Assembly: GCF_020524885.1 (NCBI RefSeq)
Contig: NZ_JAIVKJ010000001.1
Coordinates: 310,001 to 374,000 of the forward strand
Length of the DNA: 64,000 nt
Reading direction: 5' to 3'
Source of the DNA: Microbulbifer elongatus
GTDB taxonomy: Bacteria; Pseudomonadota; Gammaproteobacteria; Pseudomonadales; Cellvibrionaceae
The notes beneath the pieces are model-generated. The model did not search any database and was not told the origin of the DNA. It worked only from the letters and a program-made list of their open reading frames with translations. Below, in pieces: positions 1 to 9,633 of this stretch; the stretch's first letter is position 1; each line of letters opens with the position of its first letter. The translations under genes were made by a program, and so were the position numbers.

Positions 1-89
1 AATACCAGACTGTAGTTACCCGCAAACCCGGTGCATCCCGTCCCCGCTCCCGCGAAGTCTATGTCGTAGCGCGCGGCTTTAAGGGCTGA
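1..89 (+). CDS. rlmE: RlmE 23S rRNA U2552 methyltransferase, C-terminal end (partial)
   Basis: Only the last 28 codons and the stop (TGA 87-89) are in the window. The reading ends with the RKPGASRPRSREVYVVA stretch followed by RGFKG, which matches the conserved C-terminus of RlmE/FtsJ (KP.SSR.RSREVY.VA). RlmE 2'-O-methylates U2552 of 23S rRNA in the large subunit. In gammaproteobacteria rlmE lies directly upstream of ftsH, as here, and that supports the call despite the short fragment. The start and catalytic region lie outside the window. Confidence 0.85.
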   Translation, partial: YQTVVTRKPGASRPRSREVYVVARGFKG

Positions 90-209
90 ATTTTGATACA
101 GTCCCCGATGACCGGGGCGACAGATTTACGATCTTCCCCGCCTATACTGGGTGAAATGGAATAAGCTGCCTGGAAGGCATTCCGGGCACAGGCAACGAGG
201 GCAAACCCT

Positions 210-2129
210 TTGAACGATATGGCAAAGAATCTGGTGTTGTGGCTGATCATCGCTGCGGTGCTGCTGATGGTCTTCCAGAACTTCAAGCCGCAATCCCGGG
301 ATGAGTCCGTGAGCTATTCCGCGTTCGTGCAGGACGTGCAGTCCGGCCAGATCAAGAGCGCACTGGTGGACGGCCTGGTCATTACCGGTGAAAAAGCCGA
401 CGGCACTCGTTTCAAGACCATTCAGCCCCAGATCATTGACGACGAGCTCACCAACGAGCTGGTGCGCGGCGGCGTACAGTTCAATGGCCGTGAGCCGGAA
501 TCTCCCAGCATCTGGCAGCAGCTGCTGGTGGCCAGCTTCCCGATCCTGATCATTATCGCCGTCTTCATGTTCTTTATGCGCCAGATGCAGGGCGGCGCCG
601 GCGGCCGCTCCGGCCCCATGGCCTTCGGCAAGAGCAAGGCGCGTCTATTAGGCGAGGACCAGATCAAGACCACCTTTGCCGACGTGGCGGGTGTGGATGA
701 AGCGAAAGAAGACGTCCAGGAACTGGTTGAATTCCTGCGCGACCCGTCCAAATTCCAGCGTCTCGGCGGTGCCATTCCCCGCGGCGTACTGATGGCGGGC
801 CCTCCCGGTACCGGTAAAACCTTGCTGGCCAAGGCCATTGCCGGTGAGGCAAAAGTACCTTTCTTCTCCATTTCCGGTTCCGATTTTGTGGAAATGTTCG
901 TGGGTGTGGGTGCGTCCCGCGTGCGCGATATGTTCGAGCAGGCCAAGAAGCAGGCTCCGTGCATCATCTTTATCGATGAGATCGACGCCGTTGGCCGTCA
1001 CCGTGGCGCCGGTGTCGGCGGTGGTCACGACGAGCGCGAACAGACCCTGAACCAGCTGTTGGTGGAAATGGACGGTTTTGAAGGCAACGAAGGCGTAATC
1101 GTCATCGCCGCCACCAACCGCCCGGACGTACTGGACAACGCGCTGCTGCGCCCCGGCCGTTTCGACCGCCAGGTATTTGTCGGCCTGCCGGATATCCGCG
1201 GCCGCGAGCAGATCCTGAAAGTGCACATGCGCAAGGTGCCACTGGAAGAGCATGTGGACCCGCAGACCATTGCCCGCGGTACCCCCGGCTTCTCCGGTGC
1301 CGACCTGGCCAACCTGGTAAACGAGGCTGCGCTGTTCGCCGCCCGCGCCAACCGCCGCATGGTCAGCATGGATGAGTTCGAGCGCGCCCGTGACAAGATC
1401 ATGATGGGTGCCGAGCGCAAATCCATGGTGATGAACGAAAAGGAAAAGACCAACACCGCGTACCACGAAGCCGGCCACGCCATTATTGGCCGCCTGGTGC
1501 CGGAGCACGACCCGGTGCACAAGGTCACCATTATTCCTCGCGGCCGCGCGCTGGGTGTTACCCAGTTCCTGCCGGAAGAAGACAAGTACAGCCTGAGCAA
1601 GCGCGCGCTGGAATCCCAGCTGTGCTCCCTGTTCGGCGGCCGTATCGCGGAAGAGATGACCCTCGGGGTGGACGGTGTCACTACCGGTGCCTCCAACGAC
1701 ATCGAGCGCGCCACCGACATCGCCCGCAACATGGTTACCAAGTGGGGTCTGTCCGAGAAGCTGGGCCCGCTGCACTACGGTGAAGATGAGAGTGGCCAGC
1801 CCGGCCATGGCAACCCCATCTCCGGCAAGACCTCTAACGAGATTGACGAGGAAGTGCGCCGTATCATCGACACCTGTTACGAGCGCGCGGAAAAACTGCT
1901 GCAGGACAACCGCGATATTCTGGAGGCGATGAAAGACGCGCTGATGGAATACGAAACCCTGGATGCCGAGCAGGTGGACGATCTGATGGCCCGCCGCAAG
2001 GTACGTCCGCCCCGCGACTGGCACGACAACGACTACTCCGGCGGCGGTCCGGCGGACGATGTCTCCGAAACCGATGAAAAGTCGAAAGACGGTGACAGCA
2101 CGGTCGGTGGCCCGGTCAACGGCCACTAA
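210..2129 (+). CDS. ftsH: ATP-dependent zinc metalloprotease FtsH
   Basis: Inner-membrane AAA+ protease that degrades misfolded membrane proteins and regulators such as LpxC and sigma-32 in relatives. Two membrane segments (about residues 9-25 and 105-123) flank a periplasmic loop. Then come Walker A GPPGTGKT (197-204), the DEID Walker B region (256-259), the second region of homology ending LLRPGRFDR (312-320) and the zinc site HEAGH (419-423). At 639 residues it is full length. The start is TTG 210, preceded by GAGG at 196-199. An ATG at 219 (MAKNLV) is the alternative, but it would put the GAGG about 19 nt away; E. coli ftsH shows a similar pair of starts. A TATACT at 143-148 may be a -10 box. 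The C-terminal tail is acidic and Gly/Asp-rich. Confidence 0.97.
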   Translation: MNDMAKNLVLWLIIAAVLLMVFQNFKPQSRDESVSYSAFVQDVQSGQIKSALVDGLVITGEKADGTRFKTIQPQIIDDELTNELVRGGVQFNGREPESPSIWQQLLVASFPILIIIAVFMFFMRQMQGGAGGRSGPMAFGKSKARLLGEDQIKTTFADVAGVDEAKEDVQELVEFLRDPSKFQRLGGAIPRGVLMAGPPGTGKTLLAKAIAGEAKVPFFSISGSDFVEMFVGVGASRVRDMFEQAKKQAPCIIFIDEIDAVGRHRGAGVGGGHDEREQTLNQLLVEMDGFEGNEGVIVIAATNRPDVLDNALLRPGRFDRQVFVGLPDIRGREQILKVHMRKVPLEEHVDPQTIARGTPGFSGADLANLVNEAALFAARANRRMVSMDEFERARDKIMMGAERKSMVMNEKEKTNTAYHEAGHAIIGRLVPEHDPVHKVTIIPRGRALGVTQFLPEEDKYSLSKRALESQLCSLFGGRIAEEMTLGVDGVTTGASNDIERATDIARNMVTKWGLSEKLGPLHYGEDESGQPGHGNPISGKTSNEIDEEVRRIIDTCYERAEKLLQDNRDILEAMKDALMEYETLDAEQVDDLMARRKVRPPRDWHDNDYSGGGPADDVSETDEKSKDGDSTVGGPVNGH

Positions 2130-2171
2130 CCGAAGTAATCGCCTGATGGGTGTGTAAACACACTGACGCAG

Positions 2172-2197
2172 AACGGGCCCACGGGCCCGTTTTGTTT
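2172..2197 (+). terminator. Rho-independent terminator after ftsH
   Basis: Stem AACGGGCC (2172-2179), loop CACG, stem GGCCCGTT (2184-2191), then a T-rich run to 2197. It lies 43 nt after the ftsH stop and before folP. ftsH transcription is therefore probably attenuated here, and folP may depend partly on read-through. Confidence 0.85.
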
Positions 2198-2222
2198 TGG
2201 ACTGTAGCAACGTTAAGCGCTT

Positions 2223-3065
2223 ATGAAGATACACTGCGGCAACCGCACCCTGGACCTCTCCACCCCACAGGTGATGGGTATCCTCAACACTACCCCCGAC
2301 TCCTTCTCCGATGGCGGCAGCTATTACGCTGGCGGTGGCCTGGATCTCGACCTGGTGCTGCAGCGGGCGGAGCAGATGGTGCGCGATGGCGCTGCTATTC
2401 TGGATGTCGGTGGCGAGTCCACCCGCCCCGGTGCAGAGTCAGTAACGGAAGAGGAAGAGCTGGCGCGGGTTGTGCCCGTGGTAGAGGCCATCAGCCAGCG
2501 GTTGGATGTAGTAATTTCCGTGGACACCAGTACCGCCTCGGTCATCCGCGAGTCTGCCGCTGTGGGCGCCGGCCTGATCAATGATGTGCGAGCGCTCACT
2601 CGCCCCGGCGCGCTTGAGGCGGCGGCCGCGACGGATCTACCTGTGTGCCTTATGCACATGCAGGGGCAACCCGGTACCATGCAGTCCAACCCCGAATATA
2701 CGGATGTGGTGGCCGAAGTGCGCGCGTACCTCGATCAGCGCTTACAGGCCTGCATCGACGCCGGTATCGCCCGCGAGCGGGTGATCTACGACCCGGGCTT
2801 CGGCTTCGGCAAGAACGACGAGCACAATCTGGCGCTGCTGCGCAATCTCACGCAACTGGCGCCGGACGGTGTTCCGCTACTGGTGGGCATGTCGCGCAAG
2901 TCCATGATCGGCCGCCTTCTGGACCGCAATGTGGATGAGCGCCTGCCGGGCAGTCTGGCGCTGGCGATGCTCTCCGCCCAGCGCGGTGCCCACATCATTC
3001 GTGTACACGATGTGGCAGCGACCGCAGATGTGCTTAAAATGCGCCAGCTTGTAGACTGCGCGTGA
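2223..3065 (+). CDS. folP: Dihydropteroate synthase
   Basis: Condenses p-aminobenzoate with the dihydropterin pyrophosphate to give dihydropteroate in cytosolic folate synthesis; it is the sulfonamide target. The 280-residue TIM-barrel protein shows both family signatures: GILNTTPDSFSDGG (about 19-32) and GGESTRPGA (60-68). The N-terminus MKIHCGNRTLDLSTPQVMG fits the family start and supports ATG 2223, although no strong ribosome site precedes it. It lies between ftsH and glmM, the usual order in gammaproteobacteria. Confidence 0.96.
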   Translation: MKIHCGNRTLDLSTPQVMGILNTTPDSFSDGGSYYAGGGLDLDLVLQRAEQMVRDGAAILDVGGESTRPGAESVTEEEELARVVPVVEAISQRLDVVISVDTSTASVIRESAAVGAGLINDVRALTRPGALEAAAATDLPVCLMHMQGQPGTMQSNPEYTDVVAEVRAYLDQRLQACIDAGIARERVIYDPGFGFGKNDEHNLALLRNLTQLAPDGVPLLVGMSRKSMIGRLLDRNVDERLPGSLALAMLSAQRGAHIIRVHDVAATADVLKMRQLVDCA

Positions 3066-3128
3066 CCAAATTTAGACCGTGGGTCGGGCAGCGCTAAGCC
3101 TGCCCAACTCCAGAAAAAGAGAAGTACC

Positions 3129-4484
3129 ATGGCAAGAAAATATTTCGGTACCGATGGCATCCGTGGCCATGTAGGCGAGGGGGCCATCACCCCGGACTTT
3201 ATGCTGCGCCTCGGCTACGCCGCCGGCAAAGTGCTCGGCGCCCGTGTTGAAGGTACCGGCGGCAGCGGCCGCAGCCGTATCCTGATCGGCAAAGACACCC
3301 GCGTCTCCGGCTACATGTTTGAAGCGGCGCTGGAAGCCGGTCTGATCAACGCCGGTGTCGACGTCGGTCTGCTGGGCCCCATGCCCACTCCGGCCATTGC
3401 CTATCTCACCCGCACCTTCCACGCCCAGGCGGGCATCGTGATCAGTGCCTCCCACAACCCGTTTCAGGACAACGGCATCAAGTTCTTCAGTGCCGACGGC
3501 AGCAAGCTGCCGGACCAGGTAGAAGCGGATATCGAAGCGGCCCTCGATCTGCCCATGGAGACAGCCAAAGACCTGGGCAAGGCCTGGCGCATCGACGATG
3601 CCGTGGGCCGCTACATCGAATTCTGCAAGGCGAGCACCCCTTGGCGCTACTCCCTGAAAGGGCTCAATATCGTGCTCGACTGTGCCAACGGCGCCACCTA
3701 CCACATCGCGCCCAAGGTGTTTCGCGAGCTGGGTGCCGAGGTGCACGCTATCGGTGTTCAGCCCGATGGAGAAAACATCAATCTCGATTGCGGTTCCACC
3801 AAGCCCCAGCAACTGCAGAAAGCGGTTGTTGAGCGCGGCGCCGACCTGGGTATCGCCTTTGATGGCGATGGCGACCGTGTGATGTTCGTGGACAAAAACG
3901 GCAGCCTGATCGACGGTGACCAGCTGCTGTTCCTGATCGCCATTCACCGCCAGCAGTTCCTCGGTGGCTGCAACGGCGTGGTGGGTACCCAGATGAGTAA
4001 CTACGGGTTCGAACTGGCCCTGAAAGACCGCGCGATCCCCTTTGCCCGCGCCAAAGTGGGCGACCGCTACGTACTGGAAATGATGTACAAGAACGGCTGG
4101 ACCCTGGGTGGCGAGTCCTCTGGCCACATCGTCTGTACCGATGTCACCACCACCGGTGACGGCATCATCTCCGCCCTGCAGGTGCTCCGCGCAGTGAGCG
4201 ACTTTGGCGAACCGCTGCACCAGCTCACCGCCAAAATGGAAATGCTGCCCCAGCACATGATCAACGTGCGTCTCGCCAGCCGCGACGGTGTGCTGGATCA
4301 CGCCGATGTGCAGGGTGCGGTGACCGAGGTGGAGTCCAAGTTGGCCGGCAGTGGCCGCGTGCTGCTGCGCCCATCTGGCACCGAACCCCTGATCCGGGTC
4401 ATGGTTGAGGGCAAAGACCCCGAGGTCGTCCAACAACTGGCGGGCGACATTGCCAGGGTGGTCGAGCGCGTCGGCAACGCCTGA
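3129..4484 (+). CDS. glmM: Phosphoglucosamine mutase
   Basis: Interconverts glucosamine-6-phosphate and glucosamine-1-phosphate, feeding UDP-GlcNAc for peptidoglycan and LPS. The 451-residue protein has the phosphoserine loop ISASHNP (phosphorylated Ser is residue 108), the Mg site DGDGDR at about 243-248, the sugar-binding GGESSGH near residue 325 and the phosphate-binding [15 protein letters not shown] near the C-terminus. ATG 3129 is preceded by the A/G-rich AAAAAGAGAAG. It lies 63 nt after folP on the same strand. Confidence 0.97.
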   Translation: MARKYFGTDGIRGHVGEGAITPDFMLRLGYAAGKVLGARVEGTGGSGRSRILIGKDTRVSGYMFEAALEAGLINAGVDVGLLGPMPTPAIAYLTRTFHAQAGIVISASHNPFQDNGIKFFSADGSKLPDQVEADIEAALDLPMETAKDLGKAWRIDDAVGRYIEFCKASTPWRYSLKGLNIVLDCANGATYHIAPKVFRELGAEVHAIGVQPDGENINLDCGSTKPQQLQKAVVERGADLGIAFDGDGDRVMFVDKNGSLIDGDQLLFLIAIHRQQFLGGCNGVVGTQMSNYGFELALKDRAIPFARAKVGDRYVLEMMYKNGWTLGGESSGHIVCTDVTTTGDGIISALQVLRAVSDFGEPLHQLTAKMEMLPQHMINVRLASRDGVLDHADVQGAVTEVESKLAGSGRVLLRPSGTEPLIRVMVEGKDPEVVQQLAGDIARVVERVGNA

Positions 4485-4491
4485 TGCCCCC

Positions 4492-4534
4492 CCGGTGGCT
4501 ACCGTTTGCTCTCCCGCTAAACGAAAGCCACCGG
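4492..4534 (+). terminator. Hairpin between glmM and tpiA, possible terminator
   Basis: CCGGTGGCT (4492-4500) pairs with AGCCACCGG (4526-4534), and CGTTT (4503-4507) with AAACG (4519-4523). No T-run follows, so intrinsic termination is uncertain; it could be a 3' end or processing hairpin for glmM mRNA. Confidence 0.4.
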
Positions 4535-4595
4535 AAGCCCTTGATTCATAAATAGAAAAACGATCGAAAAACCAATAAATATCCGGAAACGCTGG

Positions 4596-4624
4596 TTGTA
4601 TGTTACCGGCAATACCGCTAAGAT
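4596..4624 (+). promoter_or_regulatory. Probable sigma-70 promoter of tpiA
   Basis: TTGTAT (4596-4601), a 17-nt spacer and TAAGAT (4619-4624). Transcription starting near 4631 would leave a short leader carrying the GGAGGA ribosome site at 4636-4641. It would exclude the upstream in-frame ATG at 4600 as the tpiA start. Confidence 0.5.
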
Positions 4625-4647
4625 TTGCGCCCCTTGGAGGAGCACCC

Positions 4648-5388
4648 ATGCGTAAAACCCTGGTAGCTGCCAACTGGAAAATGCACGGCACCAAAGCCTT
4701 CGCCGAGCAACTGTTGGTCGAGCTGAACACCGGACTGGAGTCCGGCGAGTGTTCCAGCCAAGTGGTGATCTGCCCGCCGTACCCCTATCTGGGTGTCGTC
4801 GCAGGCAAGATTGGCCAGGCGGTAATGCTAGGGGCACAGAACCTCAGCGAGCAGCCCTCCGGTGCCTACACCGGGGAAGTCTCCGCGGAGATGCTGCTGG
4901 ACTTCGGCGCGCGCTACGCGATCGTAGGCCACTCGGAACGTCGCAGCCTGTATGGCGAGAATAACGAGCTGGTAGCCGCCAAGTACGCCGCAGCCAAGGG
5001 CGCAGGCCTGATCCCGATCCTCTGCGTGGGCGAGTCTCTCGAAGAGCGGGAAGCCGGCAAAACCCTGGAAGTGGTAGCTGAGCAGATACAGGCCGTAGTG
5101 GCACTGGGTTTGCCAGATACCTGGCAGAATGCTGTTATCGCCTATGAGCCGGTATGGGCCATCGGCACCGGCAAAACCGCCACCCCGGAGCAGGCGCAGG
5201 AAGTGCACCAGTTCATTCGCCAGCAACTCGGCGAAGCGGGTAGCAAGACGCAGATCCTCTACGGAGGCAGCGTTAAGGCGGCCAACGCCGCAGAGCTGTT
5301 TGCCAAGCCGGATATCGACGGCGCACTGGTAGGCGGAGCCTCACTGAAGGCAGAAGAATTTATACAGATTTGCTGCGCCGCGAATTGA
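4648..5388 (+). CDS. tpiA: Triosephosphate isomerase
   Basis: Interconverts dihydroxyacetone phosphate and glyceraldehyde-3-phosphate in glycolysis and gluconeogenesis. With the start at ATG 4648 the protein has 246 residues, the usual length. The catalytic residues are in place: N9 and K11 (ANWKMH), H95 (GHSERR) and E167 (YEPVWAIGTGK), and the phosphate-binding YGGSVK follows. The start is chosen because GGAGGA (4636-4641) lies 6 nt upstream and the family begins MRKTLVAANWKM. An in-frame ATG at 4600 would add 16 atypical residues. Confidence 0.97.
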   Translation: MRKTLVAANWKMHGTKAFAEQLLVELNTGLESGECSSQVVICPPYPYLGVVAGKIGQAVMLGAQNLSEQPSGAYTGEVSAEMLLDFGARYAIVGHSERRSLYGENNELVAAKYAAAKGAGLIPILCVGESLEEREAGKTLEVVAEQIQAVVALGLPDTWQNAVIAYEPVWAIGTGKTATPEQAQEVHQFIRQQLGEAGSKTQILYGGSVKAANAAELFAKPDIDGALVGGASLKAEEFIQICCAAN

Positions 5389-5444
5389 GCGCAGCAACAA
5401 ACTTTTGAGCAAGGGCACACGCCCGAAAGCAGGTTTTCTGGACA

Positions 5445-5873
5445 ATGGAAAAACTGGTATTAGTAGTACACATCCTCACTGCACTGAGCATCATCGGTCT
5501 GATCCTGATGCAGCAGGGCAAGGGTGCGGAAGCAGGTGCCTCTTTTGGTGCCGGCGCGTCTAACACCGTATTCGGCAGCCAGGGCAGCGGAAATTTCTTT
5601 TCCCGCTTGACTGCAATTATGGCGACGGTATTCTTCGTCACCAGCTTCGGCCTGGCCATCCTCGCCAGCCGCGATGAAGCACCGGCAGTCGACGGTATGC
5701 CGCAGGTTCCTGCAGCAGTAGAATCCCGCGAGCCGGCCGCGACCGAAGGCGACATCCCTGAAGTTCAGGAAGAAGCCCCGGCCGCAGGCGACCTGCCAGC
5801 AGCAGAAGAAGCCCCTCAGGCGGAACTGCCAGAAGCTGGTGAAGAAGCAGAAACTGAGGAGCAGCCTCAGTAA
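5445..5873 (+). CDS. secG: SecG, preprotein translocase subunit, with long acidic tail
   Basis: Small subunit of the SecYEG translocon. Residues 3-21 and about 55-74 are the two membrane helices. They are linked by the conserved cytoplasmic loop LMQQGKGAEAGASFGAG followed by NTVFGSQGSGNF. The 142-residue protein is longer than E. coli SecG (110) because of a Glu/Ala/Pro-rich C-terminal tail from about residue 82. The ribosome site is weak. The tpiA-secG-tRNA-Leu order is typical of gammaproteobacteria, and secG is probably cotranscribed with the tRNA up to the terminator at 6033. Confidence 0.93.
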   Translation: MEKLVLVVHILTALSIIGLILMQQGKGAEAGASFGAGASNTVFGSQGSGNFFSRLTAIMATVFFVTSFGLAILASRDEAPAVDGMPQVPAAVESREPAATEGDIPEVQEEAPAAGDLPAAEEAPQAELPEAGEEAETEEQPQ

Positions 5874-5907
5874 GCCGAAAGGCTAAATCAAAAACTGTAA
5901 AGTTTTT

Positions 5908-5993
5908 GCCCAGGTGGTGGAATTGGTAGACACGCTATCTTGAGGGGGTAGTGAGCTATGCTCGTGCGGGTTCAAGTCCCGCCCTGGGCACCA
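5908..5993 (+). tRNA. tRNA-Leu (GAG)
   Basis: The 86-nt class II tRNA has acceptor stem GCCCAGG/CCTGGGC, an encoded CCA (5991-5993), anticodon stem CTATC/GGTAG with loop TTGAGGG (anticodon GAG), a long variable arm GAGC-TAT-GCTC and a T-arm with GGTTCAAGTCC. It resembles E. coli leuU, which also follows secG. Confidence 0.97.
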
Positions 5994-6032
5994 CATTGAA
6001 AGCCCGACGTTTCATATGTTCGGCATCCTTCC

Positions 6033-6066
6033 AAAAGCCCCGCATTGCGGGGCTTTTGTGTTTTCG
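6033..6066 (+). terminator. Rho-independent terminator after tRNA-Leu
   Basis: AAAAGCCCCGC (6033-6043), loop ATT, GCGGGGCTTTT (6047-6057), then TGTGTTTT. It ends the secG-tRNA-Leu unit and lies just before the convergent phosphatase gene. Confidence 0.9.
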
Positions 6067-6095
6067 GGAGAGGTATCCCTGGCTATTTCCCTTAT

Positions 6096-6911
6096 TCAAG
6101 CTCCGCTTATGCAGGTCAAACCCAACTCTTCCCCGGTCTCCCCCCGAAAAGAATCAAGAAAATGGCAGTTGCCGATATGCGTCGCAACTGGCACATAAGA
6201 GTGTCCGAGGTACACAGACCCGACCCCGGTTACGTGAAAAGGGCGACGCTGCTGCGCGCTGGTACCTGCCACCTTTGATTCCCATTGCTGGAATTCATGC
6301 GCACACTCCGCCTTCGTCGTTTTCCCATCCTCCAAGCCGATGATCTCGCGATACAGGTGCCGGATAAGTCTGCGGTTCCACAGCAACGGTTGAGCTGCAG
6401 TCGCGATATATGGCTCAGACATTGGCGCACCTTCTCCCCATGACTGACTGGCAAGCTTTGTCAGCTTCTGAACCATCTCCCAGTTACTCTCAGGCACATC
6501 AGCATGGATCAGTCCTGCGGTACCGTGCCCGGTATCAACCTCCATCGCCCAGGGCCACTGGCGGACCTTGTCGACCAGGCGACTCTGCTCGCTGCGGTTC
6601 AGGTCGTAAAACCATTCGCCGCCATTGCTAAAGTGCAGCGGCACATCTGCGTTGCTTTCAAAGCCGGCGATCATCATCGCCTCATGGTTGCCCAGGATGC
6701 TGAAGACGGCTTTCTGGTCGATAAAATCCAGCATGGCCACGCTATCGGGGCCCCGGTCCACAACGTCGCCCAGGCAGAAGAGCCGATCGATAGTGGCGTC
6801 GAATGCCAGTGCGGCGAGCTGATTCTGGAGTTGTTGCAGGTGCCCGTGGACGTCGCCGACGACGAAATCCCGCCCGCTACGGTTTCGGCTGATTTTCCTG
6901 TAAATAGACAC
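6096..6911 (-). CDS. PPP-type metallophosphoesterase (PrpA/PphA-like)
   Basis: Likely cytosolic serine/threonine protein phosphatase or nucleotide phosphatase of the bacterial PrpA/PrpB branch. The three metal-binding blocks of calcineurin-like enzymes are present: GDVHGH (19-24), GDVVDRGPDS (48-57) and GNHEAMM (74-80), with a later His-containing IHADVPESNW block. It has 271 residues, slightly longer than E. coli PphA (218). The start is GTG 6911; a stop lies a few codons upstream, so only ATT or CTG codons are alternatives. No clear ribosome site is visible. It is a single gene facing away from the dcp-like gene; the substrate cannot be told from sequence. Confidence 0.82.
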   Translation of the reverse strand: MSIYRKISRNRSGRDFVVGDVHGHLQQLQNQLAALAFDATIDRLFCLGDVVDRGPDSVAMLDFIDQKAVFSILGNHEAMMIAGFESNADVPLHFSNGGEWFYDLNRSEQSRLVDKVRQWPWAMEVDTGHGTAGLIHADVPESNWEMVQKLTKLASQSWGEGAPMSEPYIATAAQPLLWNRRLIRHLYREIIGLEDGKTTKAECAHEFQQWESKVAGTSAQQRRPFHVTGVGSVYLGHSYVPVATHIGNCHFLDSFRGETGEELGLTCISGA

Positions 6912-7278
6912 TGGTTGAATTTTGCGCAGTTACTTGCTGGTTTGTCGAAATGAGGTTTTTGAAGAATAGGTTAGGGCGGCGATCACTGAGCCCAGTGTTG
7001 CCTTTGCTTCCTCTTACGGCTTGCCTTATGTCACGTGATTAGTTGCCTTGGTTGGAGTACACACACTTTGGCCGGATCCCTGCATGGGCAGTGGCAGGCG
7101 TTGATGTTGGCCCTTGGCAGATTATTGCGGCGTTTTGCGGTAGTCTGACCTGGAGTTCACATTGGCTTTACCCGTTTTCAGGGGCTTTGCCGACAGGTCG
7201 AGCATGAAGCTGTCCGCGTGGGTTGTTGTATAGACCCGGGAGCCCCTGTACACACAACAGATAATAATTGGAGAAACC
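6912..7278. other. Divergent intergenic region, no gene recognised
   Basis: A 367-bp spacer between the divergently transcribed phosphatase and M3 peptidase genes. It must hold promoters for both, but I see no clear -35/-10 pair and no convincing small gene. Its last bases carry the GGAGA ribosome site of the peptidase. Confidence 0.6.
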
Positions 7279-9456
7279 ATGCGAAAGTCCTTACTCGCGA
7301 TTGCGATCGGCGCCAGTCTGACCATCGGTGCCTGTTCTGACGACAAATCGACCGTTCAGACGGAATCTGCCGAAGCTGCTTCACAGGCAGCGTCTACGCC
7401 TGAAGCTGAGACTGGTGCAGCGAAAATGGCAGTTGCCTCTAACCCCCTGATGAAACCAAGCCCGCTGCAATATCAGGCGCCCGAGTTCGACAAGATCAAA
7501 GTGGAGCACTACCTGCCAGCATTTGAGGCTGCATTGCAGGAGAGTGTGGCTGAAGTTCAGGCGATCAAAGAGAACCCCGCGCCGGCGACCTTCGACAACA
7601 CCATTGTCAAACTGGAAACTTCCGGCGAGTTGCTCACCAGGGTAACCGGTAGCTTTTTCAATGCGTCTGCGCTGAATTCCAACGAAAAGATTCAGGAGCT
7701 CAAGAGCGAGATAGCGCCGCGGCTGACCGAGCACATGGATAATATTTTCCTCGACGGTGCGTTGTTCTCCCGTGTCGAGAAAATTTATCAGCAGAAGTCC
7801 GAGCTGGGTGCTGAGGACCAGAGACTGGTCGATCACTATTACAAGCAGTTCGTGCGCGCGGGCGCAAAGCTCTCAGAAGACGAAAAGACCCAGATTCGCA
7901 CCATTAATACCGAGCTTTCCACTCTGTCCACGGAGTATTCCAACAATATTCTTGGGTCATTCAAGAATGATGTCATTCTGGTGTCGGATAAGGAGCAGCT
8001 TGCAGGCCTGTCGGAAGACAAAATCAGCTCCCTGGCTGCCGCGGCAGAAGAGGCGGGCAAACAGGGCTATATGATCTCCCTGGTGAATACCACCCGTCAG
8101 CCTATCTTGGGCAGTCTGGAAAACCGCGAGCTGCGTCAGCAGATCTGGGAGACCTCCGCCCACCGTCTGAAGGACAAGAACGGGGCGCTGGCCAGGCGGA
8201 TGGCTGAGCTCCGCGCAGAGAAGGCCAAGGTACTGGGCTATTCGAACTGGGCGTCTTACGTGATTGATGAGCGTATGGCGAAGGAGCCGGCGGCGGTGTT
8301 CAAGATCCTCGGCGATCTGGCGCCCAAGGCGGTCGAGCGAGTAGCGCAGGAGACCGCTGACATCGAGGCCGTGATCGCACGGGAAGGTGGTGAGTTTACG
8401 GTGCAGCCCTGGGACTGGGCTTATTACTCCGAAAAGGTGCGGAGCGAGAAATACGACCTGGATGAAAGCGAGGTTAAGCCGTATTTCGAGCTGAGCCGGG
8501 TGCTTGAAGATGGTCTCTTCTTTGCCATGCAAAAGCTGTACGGCATTACTGCGAAGCCCCGCACCGATCTTCCAGTATGGAACCCGGACGTGGTGGTGTA
8601 CGAAATTTTCAATGCCGACGAAACGCCGGTCGGGCTGTTTTACCTGGACCCCTATGCCCGTGAAGGCAAGAATGGCGGGGCCTGGATGAACGAGATCGTC
8701 ACCCAGAGCCACCTGCTGAAAAACAAGCCGGTAGTCTACAACGCGCTCAATATTCCCAAGCCGGCCGAAGGCCAGCCGACGTTGCTGTCTTTCGGTGAAG
8801 TGGGCACGCTGTTTCACGAGTTTGGCCACGCCGTGCACGGCCTGTTCTCTGACGTGAAGTATCCGAGCCTCGCCGGTACCGCTACCCCTAGAGACTTTGT
8901 GGAGTTCCCGTCCCAGTTCCACGAGGACTGGAGTATCGAGCCCGAAGTATTGGCGAACTATGCCCGGCACTACCAGACGGATGAGCAGATTCCCCAAGAG
9001 CTGCTGGAAAAAATCCTGAAAGCCAACAAGTTTAACCAGGGCTTCGATACCACCGAGTACCTGGCGGCTTCGCTACTGGATATGGAATGGCACAGCATCG
9101 CGCCCGGAACCAAGATCGAGGACCATGAGGCCTTCGAGAAGCAAGCACTGGCAAAATATGGCCTCGACCTGCAGGCGGTTCCGCCGCGTTATCGCTCAAC
9201 CTATTTCAGCCACATCTTCTCCAACAGCTATTACGCGGGCTACTACTCCTATCTGTGGACCGAAGTCTTTGCCGCGGATGCCTTCGCGTACCTGCAAGAA
9301 GAGGGCGGTCTTAGCCGCGAAAACGGCGACCGCTACCGCAATGCGATCCTTGCTGTCGGTAACAGTACGGACCTGATGGAAGCGTACATCGACTTCCGCG
9401 AGCAGGAGCCGAGTGTGGATGCGTTGCTTGTTCGGCGGGGATTGCTGGCGAAATAG
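7279..9456 (+). CDS. M3 family oligopeptidase / peptidyl-dipeptidase, lipoprotein (Dcp-like)
   Basis: Zinc metallopeptidase that probably cleaves dipeptides or short peptides in the periplasm. The zinc motif HEFGH is at residues 513-517, followed by AVHGLFSD, and the region from about residue 370 (QPWDWAYYSE, VYEIFNADETPVGLFYLDPY) is typical of the Dcp branch of M3. The N-terminus MRKSLLAIAIGASLTIGAC ends in a lipobox (IGAC, Cys 19), so the mature enzyme should be lipid-anchored; E. coli Dcp has no such signal. A Ser/Glu/Ala-rich linker (20-50) leads to the enzyme core. GGAGA precedes ATG 7279. At 725 residues it is full length. Confidence 0.92.
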   Translation: MRKSLLAIAIGASLTIGACSDDKSTVQTESAEAASQAASTPEAETGAAKMAVASNPLMKPSPLQYQAPEFDKIKVEHYLPAFEAALQESVAEVQAIKENPAPATFDNTIVKLETSGELLTRVTGSFFNASALNSNEKIQELKSEIAPRLTEHMDNIFLDGALFSRVEKIYQQKSELGAEDQRLVDHYYKQFVRAGAKLSEDEKTQIRTINTELSTLSTEYSNNILGSFKNDVILVSDKEQLAGLSEDKISSLAAAAEEAGKQGYMISLVNTTRQPILGSLENRELRQQIWETSAHRLKDKNGALARRMAELRAEKAKVLGYSNWASYVIDERMAKEPAAVFKILGDLAPKAVERVAQETADIEAVIAREGGEFTVQPWDWAYYSEKVRSEKYDLDESEVKPYFELSRVLEDGLFFAMQKLYGITAKPRTDLPVWNPDVVVYEIFNADETPVGLFYLDPYAREGKNGGAWMNEIVTQSHLLKNKPVVYNALNIPKPAEGQPTLLSFGEVGTLFHEFGHAVHGLFSDVKYPSLAGTATPRDFVEFPSQFHEDWSIEPEVLANYARHYQTDEQIPQELLEKILKANKFNQGFDTTEYLAASLLDMEWHSIAPGTKIEDHEAFEKQALAKYGLDLQAVPPRYRSTYFSHIFSNSYYAGYYSYLWTEVFAADAFAYLQEEGGLSRENGDRYRNAILAVGNSTDLMEAYIDFREQEPSVDALLVRRGLLAK

Positions 9457-9481
9457 CTAGCTTGGACTCTGTAGCATAAGT

Positions 9482-9521
9482 GGGCTCCTGCGCCATTTGA
9501 TCAACTTTGGCGTGGGAGCCC
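9482..9521 (+). terminator. Hairpin after the M3 peptidase, possible terminator
   Basis: GGGCTCC (9482-9488) pairs with GGAGCCC (9515-9521), and CGCCA (9491-9495) with TGGCG (9508-9512). No T-run follows. It lies 26 nt after the stop codon. Confidence 0.4.
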
Positions 9522-9633
9522 CAGACCACCTCGTGGAGGTTGCACGATAATTCCAAAGCTTGTTTGGGACTAGTTAGTCGCTATGAGGCCCGCTTCTGCG
9601 TGCTTTTTCTCGGCACCCTCTACGCGCAAGTGA

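Noticed and set aside
648-2234. Minus-strand open frame opposite ftsH
   Set aside because: FtsH is certain on +; the antisense reading has no family match.
4600-4647. Upstream ATG in frame with tpiA
   Set aside because: It overlaps the probable promoter and adds 16 atypical residues; ATG 4648 has a strong GGAGGA site.
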